This document shows, piece after piece, positions 21,886 to 32,239 of a stretch of DNA of 64,000 nt. The DNA is from Dromiciops gliroides (taxonomy: Eukaryota > Chordata > Mammalia > Microbiotheria > Microbiotheriidae), in NCBI RefSeq assembly GCF_019393635.1, contig NC_057867.1, forward strand, positions 65,475,492-65,539,491. Direction: 5' to 3'. The notes beneath the pieces were generated by a model. It saw nothing but the letters and a program-made list of their open reading frames with translations. It searched no databases and had not been told where the DNA came from. The first letter of the stretch is position 1, and each line of letters begins with the position of its first letter. A program made the position numbers and the translations under genes.

Positions 21886-22620
21886 AAAAAAAAAAGACTT
21901 CTGTACTGTATACAATCACGGAAACAAGGCATGTTGAAATATTTACAGTGCTTGGCAAGGAACCAGCAAAGCTCCACTCATGTCAACGATTGAGTTCATT
22001 TGCTACAAATTGCCAAAGGTAGAAAGGGAGAGAGGGCGGGAGAGGGTTTGAGGTGGGGCCTGGGGTGTCTGTTTCTCCCCAGGGGTCTCTCACTGAACTT
22101 TCAGCTCAACAGCAGGTACTAGGGAAGGAGGAAAGGGATATTTAGAGTCCAACGGCCAGGGGCTGGCGGTCTTCAAGGGCGGGGGGCATCAAGCCCTTTG
22201 TAGTCTGCTTTGGAGCTCTGTGGGTTTCCTTGTGTTCTAAACAGGATATAGGGGCTAAAGCTGAGGCGCTTAGACCCCTGAATGCCAGGGAACCAGCTGC
22301 TGGGACACAGGGACTTTGGTTCCCAGAGAAAAGGAGGGGGGGGGTCAAGAACGCTTTCATCAAGTGTTTCTCAATGAATGTCTAGGGAGGTCCCACCAGG
22401 CAGTCAGAGCTATGCTATGGGCAAACAAAAAAAGAGTCCTCCCTTTCTGTGCAGAGAACAAAGGACAAGTGGTTGGAGGCCTTCCCCTGCTGGGGCAAGA
22501 CTTCAAACCTATCATCTTAATCCCCATCAACAGGGGGGTGGGTGGAGAGGGAGAAGCTACTGTGCCAAGTGGAAGCTAGGACAGGGAGGTCCAGGATGAA
22601 TGTTGACGGGAGGCAGGGAT
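21886..22620. other. Repeat-free intron island
   Basis: 21900-22020 is AT-rich and non-repetitive (TACTGTATACAATCACGG, TTGAAATATTTACAGTG, CAACGATTGAGTTCATTTGC) with the texture of conserved non-coding DNA. Conservation cannot be judged here. Confidence 0.3.
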
Positions 22621-22624
22621 GTGG

Positions 22625-22870
22625 GCCTTGTCCTCAGGAACTCTGCAGCCTAGAGGGAGGGATGGGGACAAACGCACATTTAAAAAGCAAACAAACAAAA
22701 CAATCCAACATGGAGACACCAGTGAATGAAACCCATCCACACCAACCTAACCAGTTCCAGCTGTACTAAAGGGGATTGCCAGAGAATGTTGAGAGTCACT
22801 GGAAGTGGGATTTGTTCAGGAGGGACACCTGGAAGAGAGGTGCACTTTGAGCTATGAATGAAGGTAAAGA
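22625..22870 (-). mobile_element. L2 LINE fragment, minus strand, diverged
   Basis: CTTGTCCTCAGGAACTCTGC, TAGAGGGAGGGATGGGGAC and CACCTGGAAGAGAGGTGCAC fit the reversed L2 end weakly. Confidence 0.4.
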
Positions 22871-22899
22871 CCTGGCTTTTCACCCACAATCCAGAAAGG

Positions 22900-24160
22900 G
22901 GAGTTGTTAATACTTTAACTTGGGACCCAGCACCCCAAGCTTACACAAACCAGATTTAATCGTCAGGACTCTCAAAAAGCATCTCTTTGGCTTGTCTGGC
23001 CCTGCCCACAGTTTCTTTTAGGAAGCTCAAAATATAGCTTGTATTTTGGTTTCCACAGATAGGAGTAAAAGAGTCCTCAGTTCCCACTCAAGCAGTCAAG
23101 GTAACAATGAACACCACGTAAAGGACAGCCTTTATTTCATACTACAAACAGAATGTTCATAAACTGATCTCTTCCCTTTCCACTGAGGTGCAACTTACCA
23201 CCATACCTATACAGTCTTCCAGACTCAAAGTTCCACCCTAGGCTTGGAATTGCCTCCCCCCACCCCCCAAAAATGAAAGAAACTGAATTTGCTAAAGCAG
23301 TGATCCCCTCAGCATTCTGATTATCCTGTTTACCCCAGAGATCCATACATGCCTCCATCCCTCCCTAGTATAAGCCTAAGGTCTTATATTCCCCTAGAAA
23401 GAAAATACCTTGGATTGCTAGGGAAGCAACTCACTTTCCCATTGAATCACACTTACCAAATATCTCACAGGAATAGTGGTGAGCGAAGTTCAGGGTTTTT
23501 ATTCCTTCGGATCATTGCTCAGTCCTTGCTGCTCCTACAGTTCCAGTGTTATGTATTAGATCCTCAGTCTGGGAATTCTTGCCACTCTTCAAGGAGGCTT
23601 GGTGTTCAGAAACTCTCAACACACCTCCAAAAGACTGAGGGTTCAAAAAGTCCCATCACTTTGTCACATGGTTTCTTCTCCATGTTTCTTTCTACTTCTG
23701 GGGGCCAAGAGAGTCTGTCACTATGTCTGTACAGCCTGGTCCAGGAATTCCCTGAATCTCTCTGGGCTCATGGGTAAGAGCATATATAATTGTAGTATAT
23801 ACTTCTACCCCAGAGCTGCCTTTATCAACTGGTAGGGAAAGGGGGAGGGGAGGCAGCTGCATAGGCTTCTTAATCATGTCCTTCTCCCCTGCAGCTTAAC
23901 TTCCATCTGGACTGTGTTCAGATCTCTTAGGATCTCTAGAAAGAGGTAGGAGTAGTTTCAGCACAACAGCACAGTCTTAAGCTGTCCCCATTCCTCACAA
24001 GTAGGTGCCAATGGCGCACGTTCACACTCTCCATAGTAAGGTATGCACAAAAGTCCCAAACACAGGCTCACTTCAGCTTACTTGATCAGGGAACTCCTCG
24101 ACCACTTACAATACTCAATACTCAGGGCTGGGGGGGGGGGGGCACGGGGGGAGGGCAAGG
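22900..24160. other. Unassigned segment, possible old retroelement
   Basis: About 1.25 kb unlike neighbouring L2/MIR DNA. On the minus strand it has AATAAA signals opposite CCTTTATTTCATAC (about 23130) and GGGTTTTTATTCC (about 23495). No ORF of note and no visible long terminal duplication. It could be an LTR fragment or a 3' UTR-like retrocopy; I cannot assign it. Confidence 0.3.
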
Positions 24161-24444
24161 GAAGGCACTGTTTACTCAAACCTGAGGAGAAACAGACTGA
24201 AAGATGAGCCCTCATAAACCCCAAGGGCTATGTAGGGTACTGGCATTCTCAAGGTATTCTGGGAAATGGTAGTGGTGGAGGAGGAAGGGGAGGATTTTGC
24301 CTCATTTAAGTACTGGACCCCAAGTTAAATTAAATCAAATTCACCTGGCACTAGCAAGACATCATGGGACTTGATCTCCTCTGTTGAATAGGGTTTGTGA
24401 AGTATAGGGATTGAGGAGAAGGTTGGATTAGACAGCTCTCTGAC

Positions 24445-24615
24445 GACCCAATCAGCTCTAGCATTCTTTGTTCAGTTTGGTTTAATTTGACAAATGTCTA
24501 ATAAGGACAAGTCAGGCACTGTGCTAGGTGGGGGAGATACAAATACAGACACAAAATAGTACCTACCCTAAAGGAACTTACATTATATTGGGGAGAAACA
24601 ACATAGAAATAAAAA
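24445..24615 (-). mobile_element. L2 LINE 3' end, minus strand
   Basis: From about 24485: AAATGTCTAATAAGGACA, CAGGCACTGTGCTAGGTG, CTAAAGGAACTTACATTATA. A MIR3-tail trace (GGATTAGACAGCTC) precedes it at 24445-24475. Confidence 0.7.
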
Positions 24616-24639
24616 TTAAATAGAAAAACCCAAATATCT

Positions 24640-24700
24640 GTGTGTGTGTATATATATATATATGTATGTATGTATGTATGCATATACGTATATACATAAA
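24640..24700. repeat. (TG)n(TA)n(TATG)n microsatellite
   Basis: TGTGTGTGTATATATATATA followed by GTATGTATGTATGTATGCAT. Confidence 0.9.
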
Positions 24701-24970
24701 GTAATTTCTTTTCCACAGTGATATTATCTCTGTACTCAGGGCCCTCCCAGCCCTGACATTCCCCATTCTAAGGGCCCTCCCAGCTGGGCTAGCCTAGCCT
24801 AGCCTACCAGTCTCTGAGTGAGACAGCTACTTGGTCCTGATTGCTTGATACTTGGTCGGAGAGGGCAACAGATAAGTGAGAACTGTTTTGTCATTGGTCC
24901 CTTGTTCCCAGCATCTAGCCCCAGATGCCTTCTAGGAGGGGGGGATGGTACTGGCAGAAGAAGCTGGAGT

Positions 24971-25120
24971 GGAGCAGCTAGGTGGCGCAGTGGATAGAGC
25001 ACCGGCCCTGGATTCAGGAGGACCTGAGTTCAAATCCGGCCTCAGACACTTAACACTTACTAGCTGTGTGACCCTGGGCAAGTCACTTAACCCCAATTGC
25101 CTCACCAAAAAAAAGAAGAA
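24971..25120 (+). mobile_element. Short marsupial SINE, + strand
   Basis: Full length with A-rich AAAAAAAAGAAGAA tail. GAAGAAGCTGGAGT (24957-24970) and GAAGAAGCCAGAGT (25121-25134) form an imperfect target-site duplication. Confidence 0.9.
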
Positions 25121-25194
25121 GAAGAAGCCAGAGTACTTCACCAACATCTCCATGGGCCTGCAAGGCAATCATTTGTGAAACACATTGAAAAGTC

Positions 25195-25325
25195 TATATT
25201 CAATTCAAGTCTTTCCTGAGTCCCCACTGGGTACCTATCTGTGTGTTATAATACCCCGGGAAATGTAAGGAAGAGAAATTGTGCTTCCTGCTCTCAAGAA
25301 CTCATTATCCAGTTAGAGAACTAAC
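25195..25325 (-). mobile_element. L2 LINE 3' end, minus strand, diverged
   Basis: CTTCCTGCTCTCAAGAACTC and ATTATCCAGTTAGAGA. Confidence 0.5.
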
Positions 25326-25437
25326 ACACCCTAAACAACACTGTCTAACCCAGTGCTAAGTCAGTCAATTAGGACCAAATTCGAAATCACAAATACCGTG
25401 GGTCGTCTGAAAGAGAAGAAATGAACATAGCATTTCC

Positions 25438-25525
25438 CGAATTGGAAGACATCTAATGGAAGTCACCAAGGTCAACCCTTCATTTTTTAGCTATGGCACC
25501 CAAAGCCCAAAGAAGGACAGTTTAT
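25438..25525 (-). mobile_element. MIR3-like fragment, minus strand
   Basis: GAATTGGAAGACATCTAATG, GTCAACCCTTCATTTTTTAG. Confidence 0.45.
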
Positions 25526-25551
25526 GGCATAGCAAATACTAGAGCAATTGC

Positions 25552-25792
25552 TGTCATAAATAGCTAGCATTTACATAGCACCTACTATGTGCCAGGCATG
25601 GTGCTAAGTACTTTGCGATTATAATCTCCTTTGATTCTAACAACACCCTTTGGAATAAGTGCTATTATTACCCCCAATTTTACAGATGAGGAAACTGAGG
25701 CAAACAGGTGAAGTGACTTGCCCAGGGTCAACGTTTGAACTCAGGTCTTCCTGACTCAAGGACCACCTCCCTACTCTGATACCTAACTGCCC
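25552..25792 (-). mobile_element. MIR/Mar-type SINE, nearly full, minus strand
   Basis: CACCTACTATGTGCCAGGCA, TTTTACAGATGAGGAAACTG, GAAGTGACTTGCCCAGGGTC, ACTCAGGTCTTCCTGACTC. Confidence 0.85.
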
Positions 25793-25869
25793 TGGGTCTT
25801 CTGTTTCCTAGCCCCAAAGGAATTTTATACCACCATGTCTATGATGTATATTAGTCATGGATGACTTCG

Positions 25870-26025
25870 TAAAAGGAAGTTGACTTGAACTTGACCATGA
25901 AGGATGGAGCCCCAAAGGAGGACAATAACTTGCCAGAGGTTACACTGTGAGTTTGTAGAAGAGCTAAGATAAGAAAATGGGTCCCTTGACTTAAAAATTC
26001 AGGGTCTTTTCCACCACACAAGGAT
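25870..26025 (-). mobile_element. MIR fragment, minus strand, diverged
   Basis: GACAATAACTTGCCAGAGGT, TACACTGTGAGTTTG. Confidence 0.4.
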
Positions 26026-26064
26026 GAAGAGGTGGTAAAGTGGTCAGAGGAACCTTCCTGAAAA

Positions 26065-26165
26065 CTCAAAGGATTCTAGGCTTTTAAGATGGAAGGGACT
26101 TTGAAATCACTGAGTCCAACCTGCCCATTTTAGAGATAAGGAAACTGAGGCCTGGAGAAGTCAGG
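26065..26165 (-). mobile_element. MIR3-like, minus strand
   Basis: AAGATGGAAGGGACTTTGAA, GAGTCCAACCTGCCCATTTT, GGAAACTGAGGCCTGG. Confidence 0.7.
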
Positions 26166-26171
26166 TAAGAG

Positions 26172-26300
26172 TCAGGATGATATAATGGAAAGTGGTTCCA
26201 TGGCCTTGGAAATGGGGAGAAAACTGAATTTGAATCCCATTTCTACCATTTACTAGCTATGGGACACTGGCCAACTCACTTTTCTCTGGTCTCCCCCTTG
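26172..26300 (+). mobile_element. MIR, + strand
   Basis: ATGATATAATGGAAAG, TTTGAATCCCATTTCTACCA, TTTACTAGCTATGGGACAC. Confidence 0.65.
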
Positions 26301-26521
26301 ATATGCAAAGCCAGACCAAGGCAAGCCCAGAGCCTCCTTTCCACTTAGGGGCAGGCCTTGGACTCAAAGTTGGGGATTCTGAATTCCAATCCTATGTGCA
26401 TCATGAGAGTGGGGTAAAGTGATCACGGATGACTTCTTGGGGGATGATGGGATTTCGATCTCCATGGCTTTAAATATCTAGGAATTCATCTTCCCACCGC
26501 CCCGATCCCCCAATCTCAATC

Positions 26522-26595
26522 TCTCTCTCTCTCTTTTTGCGGGGCAACAATGGTTAAGTGGCTTACCAGGGTCACACAGCTAGCTGACACCCCCC
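26522..26595 (-). mobile_element. 5'-truncated short SINE, minus strand, nested in MIR
   Basis: TTGCGGGGCAACAATGG and CCAGGGTCACACAGCTAG are the reversed SINE 3' half. CCCCCAATCTCAATC on both sides (26507-26521, 26596-26610) is a 15-bp target-site duplication. Confidence 0.75.
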
Positions 26596-26599
26596 CCCC

Positions 26600-26705
26600 C
26601 AATCTCAATCCAGTTTACAGATGACGAATCTGAGGCCCAGAAAGGGGATTTGCTCAAGGTCCCACAGGGTGTTAGCAGGAGAGCCATGCCTAGAATCTAG
26701 GGCTC
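26600..26705 (-). mobile_element. MIR fragment, minus strand
   Basis: GTTTACAGATGACGAATCTG, AGGCCCAGAAAGGGGATTTG, CTCAAGGTCCCACAGG. Confidence 0.65.
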
Positions 26706-27085
26706 TTACTGGAGAAATTACTCGAGAGAGATCCTGAGGAAGTGAGACAAGAACTGCGCCTTCGAAGCTGTGGCTAAGTGGAGAGGTGCTTGCTTGGACA
26801 CTCTTCAAAAGCAGTCAGATTAGACACATATCCTAGTGAGTCATCCTTCCCCATTGGGCCTGCACTGCCTGACCAAGTGAGGCCAGGGGAGGAGCCAGAA
26901 AAGCTCGAGAAGTGGGCGTATGGGCATTTGGGGGAAGGGGCCTAGGGGTACTAATAGGCACTTAGCCAGGACACTAGGACCTTGCCAACAGCGGATGAAA
27001 TAGCACGCTGCCCCGCACCTGTTACTTCAAGGCAGCAGCCTAGATACCTTTTCGGGAGATGGAGTGTGGTTTGCGGCCAGAACTT
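26705..27085. other. Unique intron DNA
   Basis: No recognisable element. Confidence 0.4.
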
Positions 27086-27272
27086 TGGGTCTGAGCTCTG
27101 GGCATCTGGGCCGGAATCCAGGGCCCAGGCCCACTACCGACTCTGTCTATGACCTTGAGCAAGCCCAGCACCTTCCCTGGGCCTCGTTTTTCTTTTCTGA
27201 AAAACGAAGGGGTTGAAATGGATGATCTCTGTGCCCCTTTCCAGCTTTAGCTCCTGTGATTCTATTCCAATA
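27085..27272 (+). mobile_element. MIR3-like, + strand
   Basis: CTATGACCTTGAGCAAGCCC, GGGTTGAAATGGATGATCTC, CTCCTGTGATTCTATTCC tail. Confidence 0.7.
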
Positions 27273-27518
27273 GGTTGGCATTCTGGCACCGAGCCCAGAG
27301 GGCTTGAAGGGAGTGCTCTGAAAGAACGCACTGAAAGAAAGCGGACACTCAGAGCCTCCAGGGGCCCAAAGTGAGCAGCTGGGAGAATGCCTAGAACTGA
27401 AGGCGGGCCTGTTCTCCATTGAGTACCGGGTCCCCAGACTTGGAGAAAAGAGCCCCCTGTCTACTGGGGGGCCAGGAGGGAACGGGAATGAATATGGCCT
27501 CAAGAATGGGGCCGATAG

Positions 27519-27669
27519 GGCAGCTAGGTGGCACAGTGGATAGAGCACCAGCCCTGGAGTCAGGAGGACCTGAGTTCAAATCCGGCCTCAGACACTTAAC
27601 ACTAGCTGTGTGACCCTGGGCAAGTCACTTAACCCCAATTGCCTCACTAAAAAAAAAAAAAAAGAAAAA
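27519..27669 (+). mobile_element. Short marsupial SINE, + strand, young
   Basis: Full-length head and 3' A-tail with a perfect 17-bp target-site duplication AAGAATGGGGCCGATAG (27502-27518 and 27670-27686). Lacks part of the usual CACTTACTAGC segment. Confidence 0.95.
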
Positions 27670-27739
27670 AAGAATGGGGCCGATAGCCATCATCCTCGCT
27701 GATTTCTCTGTTGCTTTTAAGACTTGGGAACCATTTTCT

Positions 27740-27905
27740 TCACCTTCATCCTGCCACTCAAGGGGGACAAGGGTTACTAGCCACATTTGACCAGTGAGGC
27801 AGGGAAGGGAAGCTCAAAAAAGGGACCTCCCTTGGCCAAGGACATAGAGCCAGCAAGTGACAGAGAAAGGGCTCAGGTCTTTGGTGGCCAGCCCAGGGCT
27901 CTGGA
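27740..27905 (-). mobile_element. MIR fragment, minus strand
   Basis: CCTCCCTTGGCCAAGGACAT, AGAGCCAGCAAGTGACAG. Confidence 0.5.
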
Positions 27906-28009
27906 GCATTGCTGTGGAATGGTAAGATGCATACTTGATGAACTCCCAGGTCCCTCTGAGCACACGGGAATTTCTCGATCATGGCAGCTTTCACAGAAAT
28001 AGCATTGGA

Positions 28010-28110
28010 GAGCTGAGAAAGACTTTGGCAGTTAGCCAGTCCAATCCATACTATAGGAAGCATTGTTCTCTCCATTTTACAGATGAGCAGACAGAGTCCA
28101 ACCCAAGGCG
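28010..28110 (-). mobile_element. MIR3-like, minus strand
   Basis: GAGAGCTGAGAAAGACTTTG, AGCCAGTCCAATCC, CATTTTACAGATGAGCAGAC. Confidence 0.6.
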
Positions 28111-28119
28111 AGCCTTTCC

Positions 28120-28560
28120 AGATTCCCCGGGGACAGGGGGGTGGACTCGTATCAAAGGTTCTAGAAGGTTCTGGGCTTTAAGGTGCTAGGGAAGCCCGTG
28201 ACCCTCAAACCAGGCTCTGTGCACACTTGGAAAGGTGTCTGTGTAGACTTTTGACTATTGACAGGCCAACTCCAGGTGGGGTGAGCCTGGGGTGCCCTTA
28301 CGTTCCATGGAAAGCCAGGTGACTACTTTGGGCCTAAGCATCTACCACAGTGAACACTGTGTCTCAGCCCCTAAGAGATTAGCCGACCAAGTCACCTCTC
28401 CTGCCCAGTGGTTTCTCTTTCTCCCCCAACCTCCACCCCTTCACTCCTGTGGAAACTCAGCCTATGAACAGCCACCTGCCCCAGGCAGGAAACCAACCAA
28501 TCAGTGTCACTCAACAACAACAACAACAAAAAAGGTCTGGGTTGTTGGAGGGGAGGTCAG
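28120..28560. other. Unique intron DNA
   Basis: A short (CAA)n near 28513-28529; nothing else recognised. Confidence 0.4.
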
Positions 28561-28564
28561 TGGG

Positions 28565-28985
28565 CTCCTTCTTACTAGCTGGGTGAGCTTGGGTAAGACA
28601 CCTAAACTCTCTCTACCTCAGTTTCCTTTCTTGAAAAATGAGGGGGCAGCCAGGTACTGCAGTGGATAAAGCACTAGCCCTGGATTCAGGAGGATCTGAG
28701 TTCAAATCCAGCCTCAGACACTTGACACTTACTAGCTGTGTGACCCTGGGCAAGTCATTTAACCCTCATTGCCCTGCAAAAAAAGGGGGTGGATGAGATT
28801 TCACGTCCTAGGCCTGAAATTCTCTCTTCCAAGGTCCCTTCCAACAGGGTAAGTTTATGGTTCCAAGTTCTAAGGTCCCCACCAGTTCTGGATTTCCCTG
28901 TTGTCTGTTTGAAGGGTCCCTTCCAGCTGTGTAATTCTCTGTGACCTGGTTCCTCCCAGTTCTCCCATTCTAGGATCTTTGTCTC
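28565..28985 (+). mobile_element. MIR3-like with expanded tail, split by a SINE
   Basis: TTACTAGCTGGGTGAGCTTG and CTCAGTTTCCTTTCTTGAAA precede the SINE. After it, GGTCCCTTCCAAC, TTCTAAGGTCCCCACCAG, GGGTCCCTTCCAGCTGTG and GGTTCCTCCCAGTTCTCCC repeat the 3' tail about four times to 28975. Confidence 0.7.
28642..28786 (+). mobile_element. Short marsupial SINE, + strand, nested
   Basis: Head GGGGCAGCCAGGTACTGCAG to tail CCCTGCAAAAAAA, inserted into the MIR3-like element. Confidence 0.9.
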
Positions 28986-29265
28986 CCCTCTTATATCTGA
29001 TTCTAGGAAGAGACCTTGAGGGAGGGAGGGAGGGAGAGGCCTTCCTAGTGGGTGAGCTGGCTTGTCAGTTGACCATCCAATCAGTGATCTGGGGTCTTTC
29101 AGGTGGCCTTAAGCAAGGCCCCAGCCATCCATGTGGAGAACAACAGGGCAGTTGTATTTTCTACAAGTCATGGTGTTTTTCCCCTGACCTAGATTCTGCC
29201 TATGGAAAGACGAATGGGTAGAGAGGTCTGTGGGTCAGGGCCCATCTAGGTGGGGGTGGGGGTGC
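28985..29265. other. Unique intron DNA
   Basis: A short (GGGA)n near 29018-29035; otherwise nothing recognised. Confidence 0.4.
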
Positions 29266-29415
29266 TGAGCCATGAGGGACCTCGGAACATATCTAAGCCA
29301 ACCCCTTCATTCTACAACTGGGCAAACTGAGGCCCAGAGAGGTGGGATGACTTGCCCATGTCACACAGTGAAGAGCAGCAGAAGTGGCATTTGGACCTGG
29401 GGGTCCTGACCACAG
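29265..29415 (-). mobile_element. MIR3-like, minus strand
   Basis: GCCAACCCCTTCATTCTACA, AACTGAGGCCCAGAGAGGTG, GACTTGCCCATGTCACACAG. Confidence 0.75.
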
Positions 29416-29592
29416 TGTTCTCCTCACTACATCCTGCAACCCAAGGATGCCAGGCTTGCCCCATTCCTTGTATCTCCAGGGCATCTTGTGCATCACAAGC
29501 TGCCTTCCCCTAGCCCCAGTCAGCTTCTCTTTCCTCGATGACATCATCAGGCATGGAAGGCTCCCACGGAACCGGTCTGACCAGTGATGACT

Positions 29593-29603
29593 GGGGGGGG
29601 GGG

Positions 29604-29672
<69 letters not shown>
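29593..29672. repeat. (G)n(GA)n microsatellite
   Basis: G14 followed by about 33 GA units. A (TCC)n tract follows at 29700-29752. Confidence 0.95.
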
Positions 29673-29677
<5 letters not shown>

Positions 29678-29894
29678 AAAAGAAACTCCAAGGCTGACTT
29701 CCCCTCTCCTCCTCCTCCTCTTCATCTTCCTCTTCCCTCCTCCTCCTCCGCTTTGGGCTCTTCTGGCTGCATCTCTCTCCCAACCTGTGTGGGAGGTCGG
29801 GCAAGGGAATGTTGTCACTGTCGGTGCGTTCAGGAGGTAGCTTAGCGGTTCAGGGCAACACTGCATTGCAATTCAAGAAGATTTTGGTCCCTGC

Positions 29895-30840
29895 AAGCAC
29901 CCAGCTTGACAGCCTGGGAGTCAGCTCTCCTGGACTCTTCCTTCTCCCTCCCCCTTACACCCCAGCAGGTGTCAAGTCTTATAAATCCCACTTCCTCAAC
30001 ATTTGTCCCTTTGCTCTACTCACGCAGCAACCACCCTAGTCCAGACCCAGTCACCTCTCACCTGGCCAAGGCCTCCTGATTGGCCTTTGAGCCTCGAGTG
30101 CCTCCACATGCTAATCCTTCTCACCAAGGGTGATATGCAAGTTTAGGCCTGACTGTGTCCCTCCCTACCCCACAAATTCTAGTGGCTTCCCAGTATTTCT
30201 AGGATCAAATTGAAAATCTTCTGTTTGGCATTTGAGGGCCTTTGCAGCTTCATTCCAGTCTACCTTTCTGGGCTGATGACACATTATTACTACCCAGCAA
30301 ATTAGCCTGCTCCATTTCCCCCCATCCGTGCCATTCCGTCTTCTACCAACATGCCTGGAAAGCTCTTCACTTCTGTCTCTTGGACTCCCTCCCTTCAAGG
30401 CTCATCCCAAGTGCTATTTCCTTGTCCCTCTAGTTGTTAGTGCCTTGCTCTCAGCCCCGTGGATTTATTTTATATGTATCCTTTGACTAGAAAGCCGGCT
30501 GCACCACCAAAGGAGGCCTCGGTTCAAGCAGCACCTCTGACATATACTGGCTGGTGACCCTGGCCAAACAACAACCTCTCAGCACTCCAGGACATTGTCT
30601 AAGATTGTAAATTGGCAAGAAGGTGGCCACCTGGAAGAATGCAGGGAGTTTCCTTATCCAAAGTTCACCATCCCAATAAAATCCCAAGGGACCTCCATCT
30701 CCCTATCCGATATTTACCCATTTGCAAACATGTTGTCTCCCGGAGTAGAAGGTAAGCTTGTTGAGGGCAGGGACCATTTCACATAGTAATATTAAGCACA
30801 CAGAAGGTGCTTAACGAATGCTTGTGGATTGGATCGATCC
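29895..30840 (+). mobile_element. L2 LINE, + strand, split by a SINE
   Basis: TCTAGTGGCTTCCCAGTATT, CTTCTGTTTGGCATTTGAGG, AACATGCCTGGAAAGCTCTT and GGATTTATTTTATATGTATC before the insertion; GTTGAGGGCAGGGACCATTT and GTGCTTAACGAATGCTTGTG after it. Confidence 0.8.
30488..30690 (+). mobile_element. CORE-SINE with CTCAGYRCYCCAGG tail, nested in L2
   Basis: GGTTCAAGCAGCACCTCTGA, GACCCTGGCCAAACAACAAC, CTCAGCACTCCAGG, AAGAATGCAGGGAGTTTCC: a MIR-related marsupial SINE variant; a second copy is at 34945. Confidence 0.6.
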
Positions 30841-30859
30841 TGTTTCTTATTCTTCCTAG

Positions 30860-31005
30860 GCTTGTGACCCTGGGCAAGTCACTTAACTATTGACGCTCTG
30901 ATTCTTCCTGTGTAAAGTGGGGGCCATAACAGCCAAGGTACCTGGCAGACAGAGTTGTCGGGGATTGTAAAGGAGAGCACTTTGCAAACTTTTCAGTTGC
31001 TGACC
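30860..31005 (+). mobile_element. MIR, + strand
   Basis: GTGACCCTGGGCAAGTCACT, GCACTTTGCAAACTTTTCAG. Confidence 0.65.
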
Positions 31006-31007
31006 AG

Positions 31008-31100
31008 GTGTCATTCTTGCCATCGTTAGATCAGGAGGAAACAGATTCAGAAAGGCAAGGCAGCTTTCCCAAGGTCCCACAGCTCTGCGCCAGGATAATG
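31008..31100 (-). mobile_element. MIR fragment, minus strand
   Basis: GATCAGGAGGAAACAGATTC, TTTCCCAAGGTCCCACAGC. Confidence 0.6.
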
Positions 31101-31311
31101 AATGGCAGTCGCTCAGTTCTCTGGTGCCTTGAGTTTTCCAGGGCTGGGAGCCTCCCTTTCTCCTCCTGGCTGTTTGTCTCGTCTTGCCATGCGAACCCGC
31201 TGGCAATCACCATCAGGCAGAGCTTCACATATCTAGTATCTCATCCGATCCCTACAAGAATCCTTATCTCCATTTGATGGAGACTCCTTTGCCAAAAGCT
31301 TCAGCTAACAC

Positions 31312-31492
31312 AATGCTCAGGGGCAAAGAACACTGGCTCAGGAGTTGGAAGACCTGGGTTCGGATCCCACCTCTGATTCATACTACTTGAGCCACCTTGG
31401 GCAAGTCACCTCCTGTCCCTTGGCCACATTTTCCTCATCTGTCAGATGAGGGGGTTGGGTTTGGCAGCCTCTGGGGTCCCTTCGAGCCTAGT
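31312..31492 (+). mobile_element. MIR3-like, + strand
   Basis: AGTTGGAAGACCTGGGTTCG, CACCTTGGGCAAGTCACC, GGGGTCCCTTCGAGCC. Confidence 0.75.
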
Positions 31493-31494
31493 CA

Positions 31495-31735
31495 TTGCCC
31501 ATCTTTCTGGATGCGTGTATACAAACATGGATGGGCACAGTCACGTAACTCCATACATACACATATAATACATATGCGTACAGAGGCAGGGCCTAGTGTG
31601 TGCAGGTGTATGCCCTCTCCCCCTCCCCCACCACCCCATACGTACCTACACCCCATATGTACCTACATAGAAACACATTCTACAGCTCAGAGACACCAGA
31701 CTAACCAACTCTTTAAGGAGACCACGAAAAGAGAT
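31495..31735. other. Unique, CA/TA-rich DNA
   Basis: Simple-sequence flavour (ACACATATAATACATATGCG); CCCCATACGTACCTACA and CCCCATATGTACCTACA are adjacent 17-bp near-copies. Confidence 0.4.
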
Positions 31736-31737
31736 TC

Positions 31738-31838
31738 TTTGGAATTATCTGGTTAAAACTCCTCATTTTAGAGTTAGGGAAACTGAGAGCCAGAGAAGTA
31801 GAGGGATCTGTCCCAAAAGGCACATGGTAGGTGAGCAC
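31738..31838 (-). mobile_element. MIR3-like fragment, minus strand
   Basis: ACTCCTCATTTTAGAGTTAG, GAAACTGAGAGCCAGAGAAG. Confidence 0.6.
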
Positions 31839-32239
31839 ACAAGTTTCTTGCCTCCAAATTCACCATCCTTCCCCCTGCCTGTGCTGCCTTTGTGACTCAA
31901 CGATACCGGGTGCCCAGTCTCCCCTGCTGAGCCCTCTCCATGCCTCCCCCCACCCCCTCCAACCATTTGAAGATGAATGTTAGCGTTGTGGTAATCAAAG
32001 CTGCAGCTGGTGGCACCCACATGTCTGGGAAGCCTGGATCCCAGCTCAGCTAGCCCAACCAGCTAGCTGACAGAAAGGATGAACAAAGCCATAGCTATAC
32101 CATGTGCGAGGTATTTCTAGCTGTTTACAAGGCAACGGGGGCATTTAGAGATGATTTTTTAAAAATCCATGGAAATAGGCGCTGGCCCATGTGTAACACA
32201 TTTAGGAGAAATCAGAGGCCAGAATCATGGAAAACATGG

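Noticed and set aside
29510..29866. Ser/Leu and Arg/Glu ORFs
   Set aside because: Translations of the (GA)n microsatellite in several frames.
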